Source of the DNA: Akkermansiaceae bacterium
Lineage (GTDB): Bacteria > Verrucomicrobiota > Verrucomicrobiia > Verrucomicrobiales > Akkermansiaceae
Assembly: GCA_023300205.1 (NCBI GenBank)
Contig: JALZVD010000055.1
Span: 1 to 5,396 of the forward strand
Reading direction: 5' to 3'
Length of the DNA: 5,396 nucleotides
Shown: piece by piece, positions 1 through 5,396 of the stretch
Position numbering within the stretch: position 1 is the stretch's first letter
Layout of the letters: every line of letters starts with the position of its first letter
The notes under the pieces: model-generated
The model's database searches: none
What the model was told of the DNA's origin: nothing
The model's input: only the letters and a program-made list of their open reading frames with translations
Program-made: the position numbers and the translations under genes

Positions 1-276
1 ATTCCCGATCATCCCATAGAGGTTAATCCCACCTCGTTCTCCAATCGGATCTCTGCTTGGCCACCTCCCCGTCACCGGATCGTAATACCTGTAGCCGTAA
101 TATAACACACCCGACGCGGTTTCCGTAGTGCTAGGCCGATTTCCCCAGTGCGCTTGCTTGGATGCAGCCGATTTTTCCCGACTCATTTCGGCGGCTTCAC
201 CAAAAAATCCCCAGACGCGATTTTTCGCGGGGGGATGTGATTCGCGGGAGCGCGATTCTGTGAGGTGAAAACCCAT
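1..276 (-). CDS. RHS repeat-associated core domain fragment, runs off the left edge
   Basis: Translating the minus strand from the ATG at 276 gives 92 residues open to the window edge. Residues 59-91 carry the RHS core signature: YYGYRYYDP, then [12 protein letters not shown], then INLYG and GN. In RHS/YD-repeat proteins this core closes the beta-barrel shell just before a variable C-terminal toxin tip, so the tip would lie beyond position 1. The upstream part is odd. Residues 1-58 contain no YD repeats, and the usual lead-in to YYYGYRYY (a Y-S/T-K-E-like stretch) is replaced by an [16 protein letters not shown] sequence. A TAG stop at 319-321 cuts off any longer N-terminus. This therefore looks like a detached RHS 3' end (orphan tip or decayed gene) rather than a complete gene. 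No Shine-Dalgarno supports the ATG. The RHS core identification is firm; whether the fragment is expressed is uncertain. Confidence 0.7.
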   Translation of the reverse strand, partial: MGFHLTESRSRESHPPAKNRVWGFFGEAAEMSREKSAASKQAHWGNRPSTTETASGVLYYGYRYYDPVTGRWPSRDPIGERGGINLYGMIGN

Positions 277-320
277 AAACTTGAGCGCAGTTCTACCGCA
301 TTCGGGCGGCTTTGGCAGCT

Positions 321-346
321 AAAAAGGATGGGCTTTTTTTTAGCCC
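321..346 (-). terminator. Intrinsic terminator at the end of the recombinase gene
   Basis: Read on the minus strand, GGGCT and AGCCC form a 5-bp stem around a seven-A loop (positions 346-330). ATCC and five T residues (325-321) follow. The stem includes the TAA stop of the recombinase, an economical arrangement that ends transcription right at the gene end and separates it from the RHS fragment. The stem is short, so efficiency is uncertain. Confidence 0.55.
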
Positions 347-1374
347 TCCGCGCCCTCTTTGGCGGCGGGGTGGGTTCGTTGGTAAACCTCTTTTAAATGC
401 GTGATTGCCACGGCTGTGTAAATGCTGGTGGTATCAAGTCGGGCGTGGCCGAGAAGCTGCTGGATGACTCGGATGTCGGCCCCGTTTTCGTGCATGTGGG
501 TCGCGCAACTGTGGCGCAGGAGGTGGCAGGAGCCGGGCTTTTCGATTCCGGCCGCTTTGATTGTTTTGGCAACCCAGTTGCCCAGGTAACCGGAGCTGAG
601 GCGTTCGCCGTAGCCGCTCAAAAAGAGGGCTGGTTCGCTCGCTTCCATGAGGAGTCTTGGCCGTGTTTTTTCGAGGTATTTTTTGAGCCAATCGAGAGCC
701 GTTTTCCCGATGGGAAGGAGGCGGTCTTTCCCTCCTTTTCCTTTGCGGATGAGGAGGGTTTTTCCGCTGGGGTCGAGGTCGTTCAAATCGAGATTTGTGA
801 GCTCGCTTCGTCTCGCGCCGGTCGCGTAAAGGGTTTCTAAAATCGCACGGTCTCGGATGCCGAGCGGGTCGCGAATGTCGGGGAGATTCATGAGCGCGGC
901 CAGCTCTTCTTTGCTGAGTCCTTTCGGGAGGCTTCGCGCTTGTTTGCGCGGAAGCTCGAGGTCTGCGGCGGGATTCGCGGGGAGGTGGTTGGTTTTGCAG
1001 AGGTGGGCAAAGAAGCGTTGCAAGGCTCCAAGGCGGGCGCGTTGGGTTCCTATTGCGAGCGGTTGGCCGTTGGGTTTGCGGTATCGAAAAAGCCAGCCTT
1101 GGAAGCTTTCGAGGATGGGCTTGGTGATTTGCTGGGGGCTGGTGAGGTCGCGCTCTTGCGACCAGGTGAGGAAGGTTTTTAAAGCCCACTTGTGAGCCTC
1201 CAAAGTGCGCTCGGAATAGTTCCGCTCGCCGAGTCTGGCTTGCCATTGGTCAATGAGGCTCGCAAGGGTGTCGGGGCTGCTTCGGTCAAAGCCATCGTCG
1301 AGGGGCTGGGCTTGCCCGCCTTTGCGCCGCTTCTTCATGCCCTCGATGTTTCGTTCTCCTTTTTTTCCAGCCAT
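340..1374 (-). CDS. Tyrosine recombinase/integrase (XerC/XerD-like)
   Basis: This 344-residue protein is a site-specific recombinase that would integrate or excise the element through a 3'-phosphotyrosyl intermediate. Residues about 36-130 form the SAM-like core-binding domain (RTLEAHKWALKTFLTW). Residues about 150-335 form the catalytic domain. The full active-site set is visible: Arg188 in TGARRSEL, Lys213 in RKGKGGKDR, His284 and Arg287 in HLLRH, His310 in LLGHARLDTT, and nucleophile Tyr319 in SIYT. Length is slightly above XerC/XerD (about 300) because of a basic N-terminal extension, residues 1-35. The gene lies downstream of the primase-ATPase on the same strand, consistent with an element integrase rather than the chromosomal dif recombinase. 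The first ATG (1374) has no good Shine-Dalgarno. An in-frame ATG at 1338 is an alternative, with GGAG about 17 nt upstream. It lacks the extra domain expected of an integron integrase. Family is certain; target site is unknown. Confidence 0.93.
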   Translation of the reverse strand: MAGKKGERNIEGMKKRRKGGQAQPLDDGFDRSSPDTLASLIDQWQARLGERNYSERTLEAHKWALKTFLTWSQERDLTSPQQITKPILESFQGWLFRYRKPNGQPLAIGTQRARLGALQRFFAHLCKTNHLPANPAADLELPRKQARSLPKGLSKEELAALMNLPDIRDPLGIRDRAILETLYATGARRSELTNLDLNDLDPSGKTLLIRKGKGGKDRLLPIGKTALDWLKKYLEKTRPRLLMEASEPALFLSGYGERLSSGYLGNWVAKTIKAAGIEKPGSCHLLRHSCATHMHENGADIRVIQQLLGHARLDTTSIYTAVAITHLKEVYQRTHPAAKEGAEG

Positions 1375-1463
1375 GGTTTTTTACGTCTACGTTTATGATG
1401 GGGTGATTTTTTAGGCTCCAGATGTGCGATTCCACGAAGCGGCGAAGTTGTCTCTAAAGCCTT

Positions 1464-1548
1464 CTACGGCGGGGGATAGAACTTCGCGGAGTGCATTCGG
1501 CGAAGGGGCGCGAAGCACCCCCGCTACCCCGCGAAGTGGTCGCCGTAG
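1464..1548. repeat. 85-bp nested inverted repeat between primase-ATPase and recombinase genes
   Basis: Two perfect arm pairs are nested. The outer arms are CTACGGCG (1464-1471) with CGCCGTAG (1541-1548). The inner arms are ACTTCGCGG (1481-1489) with CCGCGAAGT (1529-1537). At the tip, GGGGCGC-GAA-GCACCCC (1505-1521) forms a third hairpin with one mismatch on the plus strand, which becomes a G-T pair on the minus strand. The spacers between outer and inner arms are unequal (9 versus 3 nt). The structure begins 2 nt after the primase-ATPase stop codon and has no T-run on either side, so it is not a standard intrinsic terminator. It could stabilise the mRNA 3' end, act as a folded single-strand recombination or replication site, or be a dispersed palindromic repeat. 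The structure is directly visible; its function is open. Confidence 0.8.
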
Positions 1549-1550
1549 CT

Positions 1551-4346
1551 TCATTTTTTGCCTTCTTTCTGGCGGAGGGTTTCGATGTCGAGCAAGCCCA
1601 CTTGCCAGACCTGCGCCGCTTCGGAGGCCTCGGTGATGAGTTCATATTTGCAAAGGCTCCCCTGCCTTCCCGTGCGCCGGTTGATGTATTCCATCGCCTC
1701 AAGTCGTTCCAAGTGAAGGCGCGTTTGCGTTTCACTCCAGCCGGTCGCATCGCGCAACTCTCGGCGGCTAAAAAGGGAGTAGCATTGCTCCAGCTTTTGC
1801 TCGGCCATCTTTTCGCGAACGAGCTTTTTGATTTTGTCCAGGAGGCTTCGCGTTTGCGGCGGAAGTTCGTCCAAGGAGCGGCCTAGAACTTCGGGCGCGA
1901 TCTGGTTGGCGGCTTCGATGTCTTCGATCGTGACGGGGAGCATTTCCACTTCGCGGCCGTTGACGGTGTGCTTGATCGTTTCGCGCTGGTGTTGGTGGAG
2001 GAGCGCGATGGTGTCGATAAGGGTAAGGTATTTTTCGTGGTCGCGGCGGGTTCTGGTTCGGCCACTGGTGAAGGTCAAATGTCTCGCGAATGGGTTGGCG
2101 ATTTTGAAGGGCTGGAGGAGACGCTGCGCGTTTTGAAGGAGGCGCTGGATGTCCTTTCGTTTCTCGGCGGCTAGGATTCCCTCGATGGTGCGCGCCTCGC
2201 GCTGCAGTTCGTGGATGCGCTCGGTTTGGGCTTTCGATTCATCGACCGTGAGGACGAGGCAGCGGTTCATTAATTCCTCATCAATGTCGATTGAGGTGGT
2301 GGTGAAGACGATGGCGACGGGGCCTTCTACGTGATATTCTTGGGTTTCCATCCGGCCCGATTGCGGGTCTTTTCCGGTGCTGGCGATGGTCAATTCTCCT
2401 TCTGATTGCAGGAGTTTTAAGGCGTAGCTTGCCTTTTCCGCGCCTTCTTCTTCGACGATGGCGAGGATCTTGTGCTTGAGGTTGGTTTCTCCGAGGTAGT
2501 AGAGGCTTTGGCCTGTCATCGCGGAGTATTTCACTTGTTCCTCTGGTGGGAAGAAGCTCAAGACGGCCTCCATCAAAGTAGATTTTCCGGCTGCGCTGGT
2601 GGATTGGATGATGACGGCCAAGGGCTTCGCGAGCTTGCGCGACGCGCACGCGAGATAAGCCGCGAGGAGGTTGGTTTGTTCTCCCACGATTCCGGCTTGA
2701 TCGTAGGCGCTCGCGATGCGGTCGAGGAGCTTGGGCGCTTGCAGGAAGTCTAGTGCTTCCCTTACTTCGTCGGACGATAGCTCCACCGCTTCCTCGTCGT
2801 CCCCTCCCCCGTTCAAGCGGGCCTCTTGGCTTTGCTCCAGGGCGAGGAGGAGTTTTCCGATGTCGCGCTTCAAAAGATCCCTTTCGAGCAAGGTTTCTTC
2901 GCTCGCTCGGTCGATGAACTTGCGCCGCTCTCCGTCGCGGTAAAGATCGAGGCTGTCCACGTGCATGAGTCCTTCGGACGCGATGCGGAGCGTGATTCTT
3001 AAGACTTCGAGCGAGTTGTTTTTCTCCAAGCCTCCGACTCGGTAAAGTCGCTCTCCAAAAGCCATTTCATAGTGTTCCCCTTTCCGCTCGAGAACAACCT
3101 GAGGAGCCTCGACCTTCTTACCTTTAGCCACCGTTTCAGAGCCAGAGGAAGCAGCTAAAGAAGAAGCTACTTTTGTACTAGTTATTAAAGGTGGCTCGGA
3201 CTTTTGAGGGGGAGCAGCGGGCGACCGTGAGGGAGTGCAAGCTTTTGCCGCTCCCATCCATTGCGCCGACCGGACCGCTTTCTTGAGAGCTTCACCGCCT
3301 TGCTCAAGGGCGTAGCTGTTCGCGTCTGATCCCCATGGGAGCTTGATTTGATGGCACTCGATGCCGAAGGCGGCGAGCTTCGCGGCGGCTTGGGACGTTG
3401 CTTTTTCTCCCGCTTCATCGGCATCGAAGGCGAGGCGGACGCTTTCGACTTTTGCGGCGTTGATCGCTTCAAAAAGTTCGTCGGTGAGGTTGGCGGTGCC
3501 GTAGGTGCAGGTCACAGATTGCATGCCGTGGCGGTAAAATGTGAGGGCGTCGAGGATGCTTTCGGTGAGGATGATTTCACGGGATTGAAGGGCTTCAAAG
3601 TTGAAGATTCCGGCAAGCGGTCGGGCAAGGTAAAGGTGGCGGTTTGCCTTCGGGGTGGCCGGGCTGATTCGTCTCCCATAAATCTGCACCGGCTGACCTT
3701 GCGTGTCGTAAATCGGGACGGTGAGGCAACCGTTCAAATGTTCGCGGCCGTTCTGGCGATAGACGCCGAGGGCTTTGAGTTTGTCGCGGAGTTCTTCACC
3801 TTCTTTCCGATTGTTGAGCGGGATCCGGAGGCCAAGAGTTCGGTCGGAAAATCCAAGTTTGAACCGCTTCACCATCACCTCGTCATCGAGGCCGCGAGAG
3901 GCGAGATACGCCAAGGCCGCTTCGTCGAGTTTCCCATGGTAAAAGTCCGCGACCTGGTCGAGGAGCTTGCTTTGATCGGCGGCGGTGTCGAGCGGGCAAG
4001 GAAGTTTCGGGACGGTCGCGATTTTCGTTTTCCCGTTCGTCTGCGCAAAGGCGGCCTTGCCGCCAATCGCAAGGACTTCGCAAGCGTGTCGAAAACTCAC
4101 GCCATCGAACCACTGCACGAACTGGATTGCGTTCCCACTCTTCCCGCATTGGCTCGCCATGCAGCGGAAGAGGCCCTTGCCCGGGGTCACGATCAGGTTC
4201 GGCGTTTTTTCGTCAGGATGAAACGGGCAAAGCCCGGTCCAATTGCTTCCCTGCTTTTTCAAGGTCGTCCCTCGCGACTGGATGAGCGCGATGAGGTCGG
4301 TTTCAGATTTGATTCGGTCGATTTCGGAGTCTGCGATTCTTGGCAT
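1551..4346 (-). CDS. DnaG-like primase fused to P-loop ATPase (replication protein)
   Basis: This is probably the replication initiator of the element, making primers and possibly unwinding DNA. From the ATG at 4346 it has 931 residues. Order of parts: CHC2 zinc finger (Cys40, His43, Cys62, Cys67; CPFHPDEKTPN), DnaG polymerase-type region (about 165-250), Toprim with Glu262 and Asp266 in LTESILDAL and Asp308/Asp310 in FDADEAGEKA, a Ser/Ala/Pro/Lys-rich linker (about 367-415), then a P-loop ATPase. Walker A is STSAAGKST (Lys588), with Ser replacing the first Gly. The Walker B-like strand is ILAIVEEE (Glu632/Glu633). A sensor-like VFTTTS and possible arginine finger Arg695 follow. Residues about 858-902 resemble a winged helix (FSRRELRDATGWSETQTRLHLERLE). 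Domain order recalls the primase-helicases of satellites such as P4 alpha, though the ATPase is not an obvious D5-type helicase. A GTG at 4421 would add 25 residues. I prefer 4346 because MPRIADSEIDRIK aligns with a DnaG N-terminus. Neither start has a clear Shine-Dalgarno. Confidence 0.88.
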   Translation of the reverse strand: MPRIADSEIDRIKSETDLIALIQSRGTTLKKQGSNWTGLCPFHPDEKTPNLIVTPGKGLFRCMASQCGKSGNAIQFVQWFDGVSFRHACEVLAIGGKAAFAQTNGKTKIATVPKLPCPLDTAADQSKLLDQVADFYHGKLDEAALAYLASRGLDDEVMVKRFKLGFSDRTLGLRIPLNNRKEGEELRDKLKALGVYRQNGREHLNGCLTVPIYDTQGQPVQIYGRRISPATPKANRHLYLARPLAGIFNFEALQSREIILTESILDALTFYRHGMQSVTCTYGTANLTDELFEAINAAKVESVRLAFDADEAGEKATSQAAAKLAAFGIECHQIKLPWGSDANSYALEQGGEALKKAVRSAQWMGAAKACTPSRSPAAPPQKSEPPLITSTKVASSLAASSGSETVAKGKKVEAPQVVLERKGEHYEMAFGERLYRVGGLEKNNSLEVLRITLRIASEGLMHVDSLDLYRDGERRKFIDRASEETLLERDLLKRDIGKLLLALEQSQEARLNGGGDDEEAVELSSDEVREALDFLQAPKLLDRIASAYDQAGIVGEQTNLLAAYLACASRKLAKPLAVIIQSTSAAGKSTLMEAVLSFFPPEEQVKYSAMTGQSLYYLGETNLKHKILAIVEEEGAEKASYALKLLQSEGELTIASTGKDPQSGRMETQEYHVEGPVAIVFTTTSIDIDEELMNRCLVLTVDESKAQTERIHELQREARTIEGILAAEKRKDIQRLLQNAQRLLQPFKIANPFARHLTFTSGRTRTRRDHEKYLTLIDTIALLHQHQRETIKHTVNGREVEMLPVTIEDIEAANQIAPEVLGRSLDELPPQTRSLLDKIKKLVREKMAEQKLEQCYSLFSRRELRDATGWSETQTRLHLERLEAMEYINRRTGRQGSLCKYELITEASEAAQVWQVGLLDIETLRQKEGKK

Positions 4347-4538
4347 TGGTTTAGGTCTGGGCTGGAACCAAAAGACCTCCCGCGCTACCGTTTCCACGAA
4401 GCGCCGGGCCGATTGGCTCACGTTTTCTTAAGGCCGTCGATGGAACTCTTCCCGGAATGACATCGGCGGCTGTTTTGTTCTTAAAAACCCGTCAAGGCGG
4501 AAGGCCGCAAATTCAGATTCTCGAAACCCATTTGCCTT

Positions 4539-4558
4539 ATTGACATGATCCTGTCAAT
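4539..4558. promoter_or_regulatory. Operator-like perfect dyad in the divergent control region
   Basis: ATTGACA-N6-TGTCAAT is a perfect inverted repeat centred near 4548, between the divergent primase-ATPase and XRE genes. Each arm contains TTGACA, the consensus -35 hexamer, one on each strand, so a bound repressor dimer could occlude both promoters. The -10 partners at standard spacing are poor on both strands (plus 4563-4568; minus 4535-4530, three of six). The promoter reading is therefore weaker than the operator reading. Binding by the adjacent XRE protein is inferred from position and symmetry. Confidence 0.6.
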
Positions 4559-4601
4559 TTTGAATCTAACGATCATGCAAATTAACCGTTTCCCGCAAAG
4601 C

Positions 4602-4991
4602 ATGCCTTATAATGAGACCGTGCCAGGACGACCACCACTCACCGAAGCCCCCAAGAGCGGAGCGAGGCTTGCCGCGCTCCGCAATACGGCAAACCTCTCG
4701 CAAGCGCAGCTCGCCGAAGCGATCGGAGTTCCTGCCCGCTCAATTTCGTTTTATGAACGAAAGGCCCAAAGCATCCCTTCTCATCTGGTTGCGAGACTCG
4801 CCAAAGCTCTCGAGGTTTCAGCCGAAGAACTTCTTGGCCTTGAAAGGCCAAAACCTAAAGGCAAGCGCGGCCCCAAGTCAGAACTCGAAAAACGACTTGA
4901 ACACCTTCGGACTCTTCCCAGAGGTGCCCAAAAACGGATTCTCGACGTCGTCGATGCAATGCTTGCCCAAGAAGACGCTAAAACTTCTTAG
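4602..4991 (+). CDS. XRE-family helix-turn-helix transcriptional regulator
   Basis: From the ATG at 4602 the protein has 129 residues. Residues about 20-78 form a Cro/CI-type HTH domain: GARLAALR, SQAQLAEAIGV as the first two helices, PARSISFYERK as recognition helix and turn, then LVARLAKALEVSAEELLG. A basic KPKGKRGPKSE linker and a charged helical tail (ELEKRLEHLRTLP to VVDAMLAQ) follow, probably for dimerisation. It likely acts as the switch repressor of the element, binding the dyad just upstream and controlling both itself and the divergent primase-ATPase. The start is unsettled. An ATG at 4545 lies inside the dyad and is unlikely. ATG 4575 and GTG 4620 are also in frame, and none has a clear Shine-Dalgarno. 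A perfect TATAAT at 4608-4613 would place transcription start at about 4620. The HTH family is secure; DNA target and role are inferred. Confidence 0.88.
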   Translation: MPYNETVPGRPPLTEAPKSGARLAALRNTANLSQAQLAEAIGVPARSISFYERKAQSIPSHLVARLAKALEVSAEELLGLERPKPKGKRGPKSELEKRLEHLRTLPRGAQKRILDVVDAMLAQEDAKTS

Positions 4992-4994
4992 CTC

Positions 4995-5111
4995 CTAGTT
5001 TTTACGCTTCCGCCGAAGACTGATCACTAAGGCCGTTACCGCGATGATAAGCTCCTTGGTTGCGATGGTCAGTTCGGTGAGCTGATTGATGATTACAGTG
5101 AGTTCGTTCAT
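4995..5111 (-). CDS. Possible 38-residue single-pass membrane peptide
   Basis: ATG at 5111 to TAG at 4995 encodes 38 residues: an amphipathic start (MNELTVIINQLTELT), a hydrophobic stretch at residues 21-32 (LIIAVTALVISL), then a strongly basic tail (RRKRKN). Hydrophobic segment plus basic C-terminus gives a predicted inner-membrane peptide with the tail in the cytoplasm. The pattern recalls short holin-like or type I toxin peptides, but I recognise no specific family. It is convergent with the XRE gene, leaving 3 bp between the two stops. No Shine-Dalgarno is visible (AATAGAATCA precedes the ATG), and an open frame this short can arise by chance. Support comes mainly from the ordered hydrophobic-then-basic composition. 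It could be noncoding. Confidence 0.4.
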   Translation of the reverse strand: MNELTVIINQLTELTIATKELIIAVTALVISLRRKRKN

Positions 5112-5143
5112 TGATTCTATTGGATTTGTTAACTTTCGAATTT

Positions 5144-5162
5144 ACCGAGAGTCACTCTCGGT
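5144..5162. promoter_or_regulatory. Perfect 19-bp palindrome, possible operator
   Basis: ACCGAGAGT-C-ACTCTCGGT has 9-bp arms around a single central base. It sits 33 bp upstream of the ATG of the putative small membrane peptide. It lacks a flanking T-run on either strand, so it reads as a protein-binding dyad rather than a terminator. Its arms are unrelated to the TTGACA dyad at 4539-4558, so a different regulator, possibly one outside the window, would be expected to bind it. Confidence 0.5.
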
Positions 5163-5396
5163 TCCCCTCAGAAAGGAGGGTTGTCAAAAGCTTGCGCGGC
5201 ACACTGATTTTATGGACGCCCTGGAGCCGCTGTCTCCTCCCCCGAAACCCGATTGCGCCAACTCCCAAAAATTTTCATCACCGCCATCGACCTCGGTTTC
5301 TGGGGCGCGTGAGCGCCTGGCCTCAGGGAGTTCTTTGTCGGGTGGGGCCGTGCTGGGCGGTGGAGCGGTAGCGAACACCGCACGGCTAAGGCCAAG
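5163..5396. other. No confident gene; GC-rich region with strong hairpins
   Basis: Frames on both strands stay open to the right edge: plus from ATG 5212 (61 codons, rich in Ser, Pro and Gly), and minus ending at a TGA at 5184. Neither has a recognisable domain or a convincing ribosome site, so no CDS is called. A strong AGGAGG-like run at 5174-5180 leads only to a frame that stops after about eight codons. Two structures stand out. One is a 5-bp stem GGCGC/GCGCC with a GTGA tetraloop (5304-5317). The other is a compound hairpin at 5347-5386: GCCGT/ACGGC stacked on GCGGTG/CACCGC, with a 5-nt bulge and a 13-nt loop. This could be a palindromic intergenic repeat, a structured RNA, or the edge of a neighbouring gene. 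Confidence 0.4.

Noticed and set aside
397..1246. Several open frames overlapping the recombinase on both strands
   Set aside because: The 340-1374 minus frame carries the full R-K-H-R-H-Y active site. The others have biased, motif-free composition and are out-of-frame shadows.
1464..1548. Integron attC site
   Set aside because: Size and fold are similar, but the conserved RYYYAAC/GTTRRRY boxes are absent and the recombinase is not IntI-like.
3348..4460. Long plus-strand open frame (370 codons) opposite the primase-ATPase
   Set aside because: It is a shadow of the GC-rich minus-strand gene, which has clear zinc-finger, Toprim and P-loop motifs. The plus frame shows no recognisable domain.
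4481..4531. 16-codon leader peptide upstream of the primase-ATPase (minus, ATG at 4531, AAGG upstream)
   Set aside because: Its ATG would overlap the only candidate -10 of the minus-strand TTGACA promoter, and the peptide shows no attenuator-like codon run.
4971..5010. Terminator between the XRE gene and the small minus-strand frame
   Set aside because: Arms GAAGACGCTAAAAC and GTTTTTACGCTTC pair with several single-base bulges around a 13-nt loop, but no T-run follows on either strand. At most it is a weak convergent stem-loop.
5111..5371. Plus-strand TTG-started frame of 86 codons
   Set aside because: It begins inside the start of the minus-strand peptide, has no Shine-Dalgarno, and its sequence is Trp/Arg/Pro-rich without domain features.
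1..5396. att direct repeats flanking the element, tRNA genes, CRISPR array, insertion-sequence ends
   Set aside because: By eye I found no repeat longer than about 7-8 bp shared between the left and right flanks, no cloverleaf with a T-loop, no regular repeat-spacer pattern and no transposase. A computed repeat search over extended sequence is needed to settle the att question.

Overview
The window looks like a compact integrative or satellite-type mobile element in a bacterium that is probably a member of the Verrucomicrobiota. The taxonomic clue is the RHS core fragment at the left edge ([16 protein letters not shown] followed by INLYG), a variant I associate mainly with Opitutae-like Verrucomicrobiota. 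That placement is from memory of the family, not from a search. Base composition is moderately GC-rich.

Layout. Positions 1-276 (minus strand) hold the RHS-repeat core fragment, which runs off the left edge and has no attached repeat region upstream. An intrinsic terminator (321-346) overlaps the stop codon of a tyrosine recombinase (340-1374, minus). An intergenic gap of about 175 bp follows and is mostly filled by an 85-bp nested inverted repeat (1464-1548). The largest gene is next: a 931-codon minus-strand protein (1551-4346) that joins a DnaG-like zinc finger and Toprim primase to a P-loop ATPase and a C-terminal winged helix. A divergent control region contains a perfect 20-bp dyad (ATTGACA-N6-TGTCAAT, 4539-4558). 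To its right lies a small XRE-family repressor gene on the plus strand (about 4602-4991). Convergent to that gene is a possible 38-residue single-pass membrane peptide (4995-5111, minus), preceded by a perfect 19-bp palindrome (5144-5162). The last 235 bases show no confident gene but contain strong hairpins.

How the parts may work together (inference). Integrase, primase-ATPase and a divergent XRE repressor with an operator-like dyad are the core parts of small integrative elements and phage satellites: integration or excision, autonomous replication initiation, and a repression switch. No capsid, portal, terminase, relaxase or excisionase gene is visible, so helper dependence and mode of transfer are unknown, and the element may extend to the right. 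The RHS tip next to the integrase may mark the insertion locus. No convincing att direct repeat was found by eye.
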